DNA of 17,818 nucleotides from contig CAKSHT010000027.1 in the NCBI GenBank assembly GCA_934457235.1, positions 1 to 17,818 on the forward strand, written 5' to 3'. Numbering within the stretch: position 1 is the first letter of the stretch; each line of letters begins with the position of its first letter. Origin of the DNA: an uncultured Oscillospiraceae bacterium. Its GTDB lineage: Bacteria > Bacillota > Clostridia > Oscillospirales > Ruminococcaceae. The translations under genes and the position numbers were made by a program. Below the pieces are notes generated by a model, which worked only from the letters and a program-made list of their open reading frames with translations, did no database searches and had not been told where the DNA came from. Positions 1 to 5,952 of the stretch are shown here, piece after piece.

Positions 1-702
1 GAATACAGCGGCGTTCACCGCTCCGTTTGCGAATACTTCACGTGACTGCGCGGAGTGCGACAGCGTGATCACCTCGTCGTGTCCGGCGAAAATTATATCG
101 TGCTCGCCGACGATGGTGCCGCCGCGGATAGCATGCATTCCTATCTCGTCCTTGTCGCGGGGCTTTCTGACGCTGTGGCGGTCGTATACGAAATGATCCT
201 TGCCGCCGAGTTCCTCGTTTATTGCTTCTGCGATCATTATCGCAGTGCCGGAGGGCGCGTCCTTCTTCTGGTTGTGATGCTTCTCAACGATCTCAATGTC
301 GAACTGACCGCCGAGTATCTGCGTAGCCTTGCGCGCAAGTTCCACCAGCAGATTTATTCCCAGTGACATGTTGAACGTAAAGAACACCGGAATCTGCGCG
401 GAAGCAGCGGTTATCTGCGCGCGCTCCTCGTCGGTATAACCAGTGGTCGCGAGCACCAGCGGTACGTTGTTCATTTTGCCGTAGCTCAGCAGGTCTGAGA
501 GCGCGGAGGGGTGCGAGAAGTCGATGATGACACCGGGCTTCTGCGGGAGGTCGAAAACCTTCTTGTAGACCGGGAAATCGCCGTACTGCTCGCCGGCAAC
601 GTCAACGCCCGCAATTATCTTACAGTCCGTGCGCTGGCTCACCAGTCCGGCGATAACTCTGCCCATACGTCCGCATGCGCCGGTTATTGCTATTTCTGTC
701 AT
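1..702 (-). CDS. dapB: 4-hydroxy-tetrahydrodipicolinate reductase, 3' end cut by window edge
   Basis: DapB reduces the product of DapA with NAD(P)H in the cytoplasm, the second committed step of the diaminopimelate/lysine pathway. The frame is open from the ATG at 702 to the window edge (234 codons). Because the family is about 250 residues long, only a short C-terminal piece should be missing. The N-terminal nucleotide-binding loop reads GACGRMGR (residues 8-15). The family signature EKHHNQKKDAPSGTA lies at about 140-154; by analogy with E. coli, H142 and K146 are the catalytic pair. An AAAGGAA ribosome binding site at 711-717 precedes the ATG with good spacing. It is the third gene of the asd-dapA-dapB operon, separated from dapA by 74 bases that hold a perfect hairpin. 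It should share the lysine riboswitch control of the operon. Identification is secure from the signature. Confidence 0.96.
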   Translation of the reverse strand, partial: MTEIAITGACGRMGRVIAGLVSQRTDCKIIAGVDVAGEQYGDFPVYKKVFDLPQKPGVIIDFSHPSALSDLLSYGKMNNVPLVLATTGYTDEERAQITAASAQIPVFFTFNMSLGINLLVELARKATQILGGQFDIEIVEKHHNQKKDAPSGTAIMIAEAINEELGGKDHFVYDRHSVRKPRDKDEIGMHAIRGGTIVGEHDIIFAGHDEVITLSHSAQSREVFANGAVNAAVF

Positions 703-746
703 TTGTAATTCCTTTCAGTTTTTTGCATAAATGTCAGTTAGTATAT

Positions 747-770
747 CGGGCGGAAAATACTTTCCGCCCG
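747..770. repeat. Perfect 10-bp inverted repeat between dapA and dapB
   Basis: CGGGCGGAAA (747-756) and TTTCCGCCCG (761-770) flank a 4-base loop and form a perfect stem. In the operon mRNA the hairpin begins seven bases after the dapA stop codon. No T-run follows it on the minus strand (the next bases are ATATACTAAC), so it is not a good intrinsic terminator in that direction. It may stabilise or process the mRNA between the two cistrons, or reduce dapB expression; that role is inference. Confidence 0.7.
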
Positions 771-776
771 TTTGTA

Positions 777-1670
777 TTACTTGATCTTGCCTACCAGTCC
801 GAGAGGCTCCATAGCGCTTCTGAGCTTTGCGACCTGCTCGTCGGACATGGAGCACAGGGGAAGTCTGCACTCGCCTGCCCTGAAGCCCATGATGTTGAGA
901 GCCTCCTTGACGGGAATCGGGTTCACGTCCATAAACAGTGCCTTCTCGAATGCCAGTATCTTAGCCTGGATATCAAGCGCTTCTGCCACCTTGCCCTCGT
1001 TGAAGAGTGCGACCTCGTCGTGCTTCTCCTTAGGCATGAGGTTAGATGTTACGGAGATAACGCCCTTGCCGCCGAGGGAAAGTATCGGCAGAACCTGGTC
1101 ATCGTTGCCGGAATAGATGTCGAGATCGGTGTAAGCCGCGATCTCGGCCGCAAGGGACATGTTTCCGCTTGCTTCCTTGGTAGCAACGATGTTCGACACC
1201 TTTGCAAGCTCCTTGTATGCATCAATGGAGATGTTGCAGCCGGTACGGCTGGGAACGTTATAAAGGATTATCGGGATATTCACGCTGTTTGCGATGGCAG
1301 TGAAGTGCTTTACCAGACCCCTCTGGGAAGCCTTGTTGTAGTAAGGCGTTACCTGGAGGAGCGCATCAGCGCCGAGCTTCTCAGCAGCTGTGGAAAGTCT
1401 GACTCCGTGCGCCGTATCGTTTGCGCCGGTTCCGGCAATGACCGGAATTCTGTGCGCGATCTTCTTCACAGCGTAGCCGATGCACTCAAGGTGCTCCTCA
1501 TCGGGCATTGTGGAGGCTTCACCGGTGGTACCGCATACGATTATCGCGTCCGCGCCGTTCTCCACCTGGAATTCAAGCAGCTTGCCGAACTCATCGTAGT
1601 TGATGGAGCCGTCAGCGTTCATAGGGGTGGCGATGGCGGTGCCTACGCCGGTAAAAATAGTCTTTTTCAT
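777..1670 (-). CDS. dapA: 4-hydroxy-tetrahydrodipicolinate synthase
   Basis: DapA condenses pyruvate with aspartate semialdehyde, the first committed step towards diaminopimelate and lysine. The 297-residue protein has the normal family length and the features of the class I aldolase (TIM-barrel) family. GTTGE at 47-51 holds the threonines of the proton relay, YNVPSRTG at 137-144 holds the catalytic Tyr137 and substrate-binding Arg142, and ATKEASG at 163-169 holds Lys165, the Schiff-base lysine. The start ATG at 1670 has an AAAGGA ribosome binding site about 8 bases upstream. It lies 22 bases downstream of asd, which makes its aspartate semialdehyde substrate, and precedes dapB, which uses its product. 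All catalytic residues are present, so the enzyme should be active. Regulation is expected through the riboswitch upstream of asd. Confidence 0.97.
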   Translation of the reverse strand: MKKTIFTGVGTAIATPMNADGSINYDEFGKLLEFQVENGADAIIVCGTTGEASTMPDEEHLECIGYAVKKIAHRIPVIAGTGANDTAHGVRLSTAAEKLGADALLQVTPYYNKASQRGLVKHFTAIANSVNIPIILYNVPSRTGCNISIDAYKELAKVSNIVATKEASGNMSLAAEIAAYTDLDIYSGNDDQVLPILSLGGKGVISVTSNLMPKEKHDEVALFNEGKVAEALDIQAKILAFEKALFMDVNPIPVKEALNIMGFRAGECRLPLCSMSDEQVAKLRSAMEPLGLVGKIK

Positions 1671-1692
1671 GGGTTATCCTTTCGCGGAATAA

Positions 1693-2775
1693 TCAGTCGA
1701 GGTAGCCCTTTGCAGCAAGCAGCTCAGCCATTTCAACGGCACCGCCGGCAGCACCTCTCAGTGTGTTGTGAGAGAGGCATACGAACTTGTAATCGAACAT
1801 TGTGTCGGGACGCAGTCTGCCGACTGAAACTGCCATACCGCCCTCAAGGTTGCGGTGCAGCTTAGCCTGCGGCATGTTATCCTCCTCAAAATAGTGAATG
1901 AACTGCTTCGGAGCGGAGGGGAGCTTCAGAGCCTGCGGCTCGCCAGCGTACTCAGCCCAGATCTTCTTGATCTCGTCCATAGAGGGCTTGTTCTCGAAGT
2001 TTACGAATACGGCTGCGAAGTGACCGTTGGAAACCGGAACTCTCAGGCACTGTGTTGTGATCAGCGGGGACTGAGCCTTGACGATCTCGCTGCCCTCGAT
2101 GTGACCCCAGACCTTCAGAGGCTCCTGCTCGGACTTCTCTTCCTCGCCGCCAATGTACGGGATAAGGTTGTCTACCATCTCAGGCCATGTTTCGAAGGTC
2201 TTGCCTGCGCCGGAAATTGCCTGGTATGTGCAGGCGAGGATATTCTTGATGCCGAACTTTCTCAGCGGGGAGAGAGCCGGAACGTAGCTCTGGATAGAGC
2301 AGTTGGACTTAACGGAGATGAAACCGCGCTTTGTGCCCAGGCGCTTCTTCTGAGCGTCGATGATGGCAGCGTGGTCTGCATTTACTTCCGGAATGATCAT
2401 CGGAACGTCGGGAGTGAAGCGGTTAGCGGAGTTGTTGGACATTACCGGGCACTCTGCCTTTGCGTATCTCTCCTCAAGAGCCTTGATCTCGTCCTTCTTC
2501 ATGTCAACTGCGCAGAATACGAAATCAACCATGGAAGCGATCTTGTCAACGTCAGCGGTAGCGTCCATGATAACGATGTCCTCCATGCTCTTGGGCATGG
2601 GTGTATCCATCAGCCAGCGGCTGCCTACTGCCTCTTTATAAGTCTTGCCGGCGGAACGCGGAGAAGCCGCGAGAGCAACTACGTGGAACCAGGGATGATT
2701 CTCCAGAAGTGTTGCAAAGCGCTGACCTACCATACCAGTAGCGCCGATTATGCCGACATTGTACTTTTCTTTCAT
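1693..2775 (-). CDS. asd: Aspartate-semialdehyde dehydrogenase (archaeal/eukaryal-like class)
   Basis: Asd reduces aspartyl phosphate to aspartate semialdehyde with NADPH, feeding lysine, diaminopimelate, threonine and methionine synthesis. The protein is 360 residues. The N-terminal GATGMVGQRF (11-20) is the NADP-binding loop. SNCS at 157-160 carries the catalytic cysteine (Cys159), and RVPVSNGH at 245-252 carries the catalytic histidine (His252). The overall pattern (for example LAASPRSAGK near 35-44 and the extended C-terminus) resembles the class first described from archaea and fungi rather than the classical E. coli type; this is judged from memory of the family. A strong AAAGGAAA site precedes the ATG. 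It is the first gene of the operon, with a promoter, lysine riboswitch and terminator in its leader. The role is secure; the subclass is likely. Confidence 0.95.
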   Translation of the reverse strand: MKEKYNVGIIGATGMVGQRFATLLENHPWFHVVALAASPRSAGKTYKEAVGSRWLMDTPMPKSMEDIVIMDATADVDKIASMVDFVFCAVDMKKDEIKALEERYAKAECPVMSNNSANRFTPDVPMIIPEVNADHAAIIDAQKKRLGTKRGFISVKSNCSIQSYVPALSPLRKFGIKNILACTYQAISGAGKTFETWPEMVDNLIPYIGGEEEKSEQEPLKVWGHIEGSEIVKAQSPLITTQCLRVPVSNGHFAAVFVNFENKPSMDEIKKIWAEYAGEPQALKLPSAPKQFIHYFEEDNMPQAKLHRNLEGGMAVSVGRLRPDTMFDYKFVCLSHNTLRGAAGGAVEMAELLAAKGYLD

Positions 2776-2821
2776 GAGTGTTGTTTCCTTTCTCTTTTAA
2801 GGGGGTTATCGCCCCGGATTT

Positions 2822-2855
2822 ACATAAAAAGCCGATGAGGGTGAATTCATCGGCT
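2822..2855 (-). terminator. Riboswitch-controlled rho-independent terminator before asd
   Basis: On the minus strand AGCCGATGA (2855-2847) pairs with TCATCGGCT (2838-2830) around an 8-base loop, and TTTTTATGT follows directly. It lies between the lysine aptamer and the asd start. The 5' arm CCGATGA can instead pair with TCATCGG at 2905-2899 inside the last aptamer helix. That gives a simple switch between antiterminator and terminator. Confidence 0.9.
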
Positions 2856-2879
2856 GCAACGGCAATATCGTATGACTAT

Positions 2880-3045
2880 GCGATAGCTCTCCATCAGACC
2901 GATGACAACCGGACGCCTGTTTGACGCACAGCCAGACATGCACATCACGGAATATGCATTCTTCGGCGGTAAGCCTTTCGCGCAGCCGGTCTCCGCAGAC
3001 CGGGAATGGCGGCGCTACTGATCAGTCCCGCACCTCTATCAGCTC
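2880..3045 (-). promoter_or_regulatory. Lysine riboswitch (L box) in the asd leader
   Basis: The minus strand carries the conserved lysine aptamer blocks in the right order. These are GATAGAGGTGCG (3040-3029), AGTA (about 3018-3015), a GAAAGGCTTACCGCCGAAG block (about 2982-2964), GGCTGTGCG, and GGAGAGCTATCG (about 2892-2881). GATAG near the 5' end pairs with CTATC near the 3' end to form helix P1. The same block order is found in the Bacillus subtilis lysC leader. Lysine binding would lock P1 and the last hairpin (TCATC/GATGG), sequester the antiterminator strand and let the terminator at 2822-2855 form. This switches off asd-dapA-dapB. The class assignment is strong, but the exact helix boundaries are estimates. 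Confidence 0.93.
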
Positions 3046-3063
3046 GGTGCTTCTCTGCACCGA
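3044..3063 (-). repeat. Hairpin at the 5' end of the asd leader
   Basis: TCGGTGC and GCACCGA form a perfect 7-bp stem with a 6-base loop. It starts within a few bases of the predicted transcription start (about 3066) and just before the lysine aptamer. It could protect the 5' end of the mRNA. Its GCACC arm could also compete for the conserved GGTGC of the aptamer. Either function is inference. Confidence 0.6.
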
Positions 3064-3072
3064 TTTAATATT

Positions 3073-3101
3073 ATTTTACCACATAACAGCATTGTTGTCA
3101 A
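3073..3101 (-). promoter_or_regulatory. Sigma-A promoter of asd-dapA-dapB
   Basis: TTGACA (3101-3096) and TAAAAT (3078-3073) are separated by exactly 17 bases. Transcription would start near 3066, about 290 bases before the asd ATG, leaving room for the riboswitch and terminator. Confidence 0.88.
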
Positions 3102-3168
3102 CCCCCATTCGTATAAATATTCTTCATTTCGCGCGTGTATTTTGTTGATAATTCACAATGCAGAAAAA

Positions 3169-3197
3169 TTGATTTATCCGTCGGTTTATGGTACAAT
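3169..3197 (+). promoter_or_regulatory. Sigma-A promoter of queA
   Basis: TTGATT (3169-3174) and TACAAT (3192-3197) are separated by 17 bases, placing the transcription start near 3204. It is divergent from the asd promoter about 70 bases away. No shared operator is evident between them. Confidence 0.8.
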
Positions 3198-3232
3198 AGT
3201 GTATAAGATTATACGATAAAGGAATGTACGAT

Positions 3233-4324
3233 ATGACAATGCTTAAATCCGATTTTAATTACGACCTGCCGGAGGAGCTGATAGCCCAGACTCCGGTAGA
3301 ACCGCGGGACAGCTCGCGGCTGATGGCAATAGACCGCGCGACCGGCGAGATAACCCACGACCATTTCTATAACATAGACCAGTACCTGCGCCCCGGAGAC
3401 CTGCTCGTCATGAATGACAGCAAGGTGTTCCCTGCACGTATTTACGGCACCAAGCGCGGCAGCGGCGGTCACGTGGAATTCCTTCTGCTGAAGCGGCTGA
3501 GCCTCACCGAATGGGAAACCCTTGTGCACCCCGGAAAGCGCTTAAAGCCCGGTGCCGTCGTGGATTTCCCGGAGGGGCTTTCCGCCGAGATACTGGACGT
3601 AGTTGACGACGGAAACCGCGTTGTACGCTTTTCGTTCGAGGGGGATTTCTTCGACATACTCGACCGTATCGGTCAGATGCCGCTCCCGCCATATATAACC
3701 GAGAAGCTCCAGAACAAGGACCGCTACAACACGATCTACTGCCGCGAGACCGGCTCAGCCGCCGCTCCCACTGCCGGACTGCACTTCACTGAGAACGTAT
3801 TCAAGAAGCTCAACGACAAGGGCGTTGACACCGCTTATGTCACGCTGCACGTCGGACTTGGCACGTTCCGTCCGGTCAAGGAGGACAATATCCTCGACCA
3901 CAAGATGCACGTCGAGCACTACTCAGTTCCGGAGATAACCGCACAGAAGATACGCCGCTGCAAGGCGAACGGAGGGCGCGTGATATCCGTCGGCACTACC
4001 TCCTGCCGCACGCTGGAATCCGCCGCGGGCGTAAAGCCGGAGCTGTTCGCTCCCACGGAGGCGGACAAGGGTACTGCGCCGCTCACAGGCTCCAGCTCCC
4101 CGATTCTCACCCAGGACACCGGGATATTCATTTACCCCGGCTACGAATTCCGGGTGATTGACGGACTTATCACGAACTTCCACCTGCCGGAGAGCACGCT
4201 TATCATGCTCGTCAGCGCGTTCCTCGGACGCGAAAAGACCCTGCACGCCTATGAAGTCGCCGTGCAGGAGCGCTACCGTTTTTTCTCGTTCGGCGACAGC
4301 ATGTTCATCGGCGATATCAAATAA
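3233..4324 (+). CDS. queA: S-adenosylmethionine:tRNA ribosyltransferase-isomerase
   Basis: QueA transfers and isomerises the ribosyl part of S-adenosylmethionine onto 7-aminomethyl-7-deazaguanine in tRNA, giving epoxyqueuosine. Family blocks are present along the whole length: [10 protein letters not shown] near the N-terminus, [72 protein letters not shown] and [10 protein letters not shown] at the C-terminus. The frame extends up to an ATG at 3224, but the AAAGGA ribosome binding site (3218-3223) abuts that codon. The ATG at 3233 is nine bases further on and fits far better, giving 363 residues. The gene has its own promoter and terminator. tgt, yajC and ruvB, frequent neighbours, are not here, so it appears monocistronic. 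Activity is expected; nothing looks broken. Confidence 0.96.
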   Translation: MTMLKSDFNYDLPEELIAQTPVEPRDSSRLMAIDRATGEITHDHFYNIDQYLRPGDLLVMNDSKVFPARIYGTKRGSGGHVEFLLLKRLSLTEWETLVHPGKRLKPGAVVDFPEGLSAEILDVVDDGNRVVRFSFEGDFFDILDRIGQMPLPPYITEKLQNKDRYNTIYCRETGSAAAPTAGLHFTENVFKKLNDKGVDTAYVTLHVGLGTFRPVKEDNILDHKMHVEHYSVPEITAQKIRRCKANGGRVISVGTTSCRTLESAAGVKPELFAPTEADKGTAPLTGSSSPILTQDTGIFIYPGYEFRVIDGLITNFHLPESTLIMLVSAFLGREKTLHAYEVAVQERYRFFSFGDSMFIGDIK

Positions 4325-4344
4325 ATCTCACATGTGTAATAAGC

Positions 4345-4378
4345 AAGCGTTCTGGCTCGTTCCGGGGCGCTTTTCACT
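4345..4378 (+). terminator. Rho-independent terminator after queA
   Basis: AAGCGTTCTGG (4345-4355) and CCGGGGCGCTT (4362-4372) form an 11-bp stem, including G-T pairs, with a 6-base loop. TTCACTTT follows. It lies 21 bases after the queA stop codon. Confidence 0.75.
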
Positions 4379-4474
4379 TTATTACCAGACATTTTGCACA
4401 ATTTCATAACCGCTTTTTTTCCACGGTCAAGAAAACACTTTAACATCTATCATAAAACTGTCACATAAATGCGG

Positions 4475-4480
4475 TATAAT
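4475..4480 (+). promoter_or_regulatory. Probable -10 box of the VTC/DUF4956/lipoprotein cassette
   Basis: A perfect TATAAT lies 14 bases before the first possible start of the VTC-like gene. At 17 or 18 bases upstream there is no good TTGACA (only ATAAAA or CATAAA). The promoter may therefore be weak or depend on an activator. The AT-rich stretch 4400-4470 could hold such a site, but I see no clear repeat there. Confidence 0.55.
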
Positions 4481-4494
4481 TCTATCATCAGAAC

Positions 4495-5232
4495 ATGTGG
4501 GGGACGGTGATCGGAACGGCTTACGCAAACACATTCATGCGGCGGGAGATAAAATACCTGCTGACTGCGGAGCTTGAAGCCGCGATCCTCGACCGTATCC
4601 AGGGATTCATAACGGAGGACGTTTTCTCGCAGCAGACCAACGGCTCGCTTTACTGCGACAGCCCTGACGACGCCCTGATACGCGCTTCGCTTGAAAAGCC
4701 CGTGTACAAACAGAAGCTCCGGCTGCGTACCTACGGCACTCCGGACGACGACAGCATCGCGTTCCTGGAGATCAAGAAGAAATTCCAGGGCGTTGTGTAC
4801 AAACGGCGCGCCCAGACCACATACGGGGAAGCAATGGAATACCTTAACGGCGGCGCGATACCGGAGTGCACTGGCTACAACGACGCCCAGGTGATCCAGG
4901 AGATCGACTGGCTGATGAAACGCTTCCAGCTCTCGCCGAAAACCGCGATATTCTACGACCGCCGGGCTTTCCACGCCAACGACGACCCGGAGGTGCGGCT
5001 CACGCTCGACCGGAACGTCCGGTACAGATGCGACGAGCTTGACCTGCGCAGCGGAACGAGCGGAATACTTCTGAAAAGTCAGCCGCACTGCGTCATGGAA
5101 ATAAAATCCGCCGGCGCGATACCGCTGTGGCTCGCTCACATACTTACGGAGCTTTCGCTGTTCCCCGGCTCCTTCTCAAAATACGGGACGGCATACCGCG
5201 AGCGTTCCGGACGCCCGGCGGTAAAAATCTGA
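4495..5232 (+). CDS. VTC-domain protein, polyphosphate-polymerase-like
   Basis: In yeast the VTC domain of Vtc4 makes polyphosphate from ATP inside a basic tunnel, and bacterial relatives are annotated as polyphosphate polymerase domain proteins. The basic and acidic residues expected to line the tunnel are visible: RREIKY (Lys20), KQKLRLR (74-78), EIKKK (92-96), YKRR (102-105), YDRR (154-157), RLTLDRNVRYR (168-178), MEIK (Glu202) and FSKYG (Lys229). There is no signal peptide or membrane segment, so it is probably cytoplasmic or bound to the DUF4956 partner. The gene is 17 bases upstream of that partner and transcribed with it. The start is uncertain. The ATG at 4495 has no ribosome binding site and would follow the predicted transcript start by only about 8 bases. 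A GTG at 4507 and an ATG at 4537 (just before RREIKY) are alternatives. Activity and product are inferred. Confidence 0.85.
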   Translation: MWGTVIGTAYANTFMRREIKYLLTAELEAAILDRIQGFITEDVFSQQTNGSLYCDSPDDALIRASLEKPVYKQKLRLRTYGTPDDDSIAFLEIKKKFQGVVYKRRAQTTYGEAMEYLNGGAIPECTGYNDAQVIQEIDWLMKRFQLSPKTAIFYDRRAFHANDDPEVRLTLDRNVRYRCDELDLRSGTSGILLKSQPHCVMEIKSAGAIPLWLAHILTELSLFPGSFSKYGTAYRERSGRPAVKI

Positions 5233-5248
5233 ACTCGGAGAATACGAC

Positions 5249-5920
5249 ATGTTTGACACGATAATCGCTTCCGGCGGGCTTGACGTCGGCTCAGCACTCA
5301 TCTGCACGGGTGTTTCCGTGGCGCTCGGCATTCTGGCGGCGTTTCTTTACCGACTGGGTACGAAGCGCGTATCCAACAGCCTTATGATAACGCTCATCGC
5401 ACTGCCAGCAATGGTGCAGGTGGTCATAATGCTCGTTAATGGCTCGGTCGGAGCCGGACTTGCAGTCATGGGCGCTTTCAGCCTTGTGAGATTCCGCTCG
5501 GCTCCTGGCAGCGCAAGGGATATATGCTTCATCTTCTACAGCATGTGCATCGGTCTGGCTACCGGACTGGGTTACATAGCATTCGCGGTGCTCTTTGCGG
5601 TTATCGTCGGCGCTGTGCTCGCTGTCCTCGGAATTATCCCGAAATTCAGAAATTCCCCCAGGAAGAAGCTGCTCCGCATAACTATCCCGGAGGACATGAA
5701 CTACACCGACGCATTCAGCGATATTTTCGCTGAGTACCTTACGTCAAGCGAGCTTGTGATGGTAAAGACCACCGCGATGGGAACGCTGTTCGATCTCCGC
5801 TATGAGATAACCGAAAAAGACAGCTCCCGCGAAAAGGAATTCATCGACAAGCTCCGCACACGAAACGGAAACCTTACAATATCCATCGGAGTGATCCCGG
5901 AAATCAGCGAATTACTCTGA
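5249..5920 (+). CDS. DUF4956 family membrane protein
   Basis: The function of this family is not established. The 223-residue protein has hydrophobic segments at about 15-35, 43-63, 67-79 and 92-130, probably four to five membrane helices. A soluble C-terminal domain of about 90 residues follows. The most conserved stretch, GAFSLVRFRSAPGSARD (75-91), sits between membrane segments and carries several arginines, which could bind an anionic ligand or polymer. A CGGAGAA ribosome binding site lies just before the ATG. The gene is 16 bases after the VTC-like gene and 32 bases before the lipoprotein gene, so the three are probably co-transcribed. DUF4956 genes commonly accompany VTC-domain genes in bacteria, from my knowledge of such clusters. 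A membrane anchor or export channel for the VTC product is a hypothesis. Confidence 0.85.
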   Translation: MFDTIIASGGLDVGSALICTGVSVALGILAAFLYRLGTKRVSNSLMITLIALPAMVQVVIMLVNGSVGAGLAVMGAFSLVRFRSAPGSARDICFIFYSMCIGLATGLGYIAFAVLFAVIVGAVLAVLGIIPKFRNSPRKKLLRITIPEDMNYTDAFSDIFAEYLTSSELVMVKTTAMGTLFDLRYEITEKDSSREKEFIDKLRTRNGNLTISIGVIPEISELL

Positions 5921-5952
5921 ATCCAGACCACGCTATACTAAGGAGATTTTTT

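Noticed and set aside
2776..3101. T-box leader for asd
   Set aside because: The conserved T-box sequence (AGGGTGGNACCGCG) is absent, while the lysine aptamer blocks are all present.
3224..3232. queA start at ATG 3224
   Set aside because: The ribosome binding site AAAGGA directly touches this ATG. The ATG at 3233 has the correct nine-base spacing.
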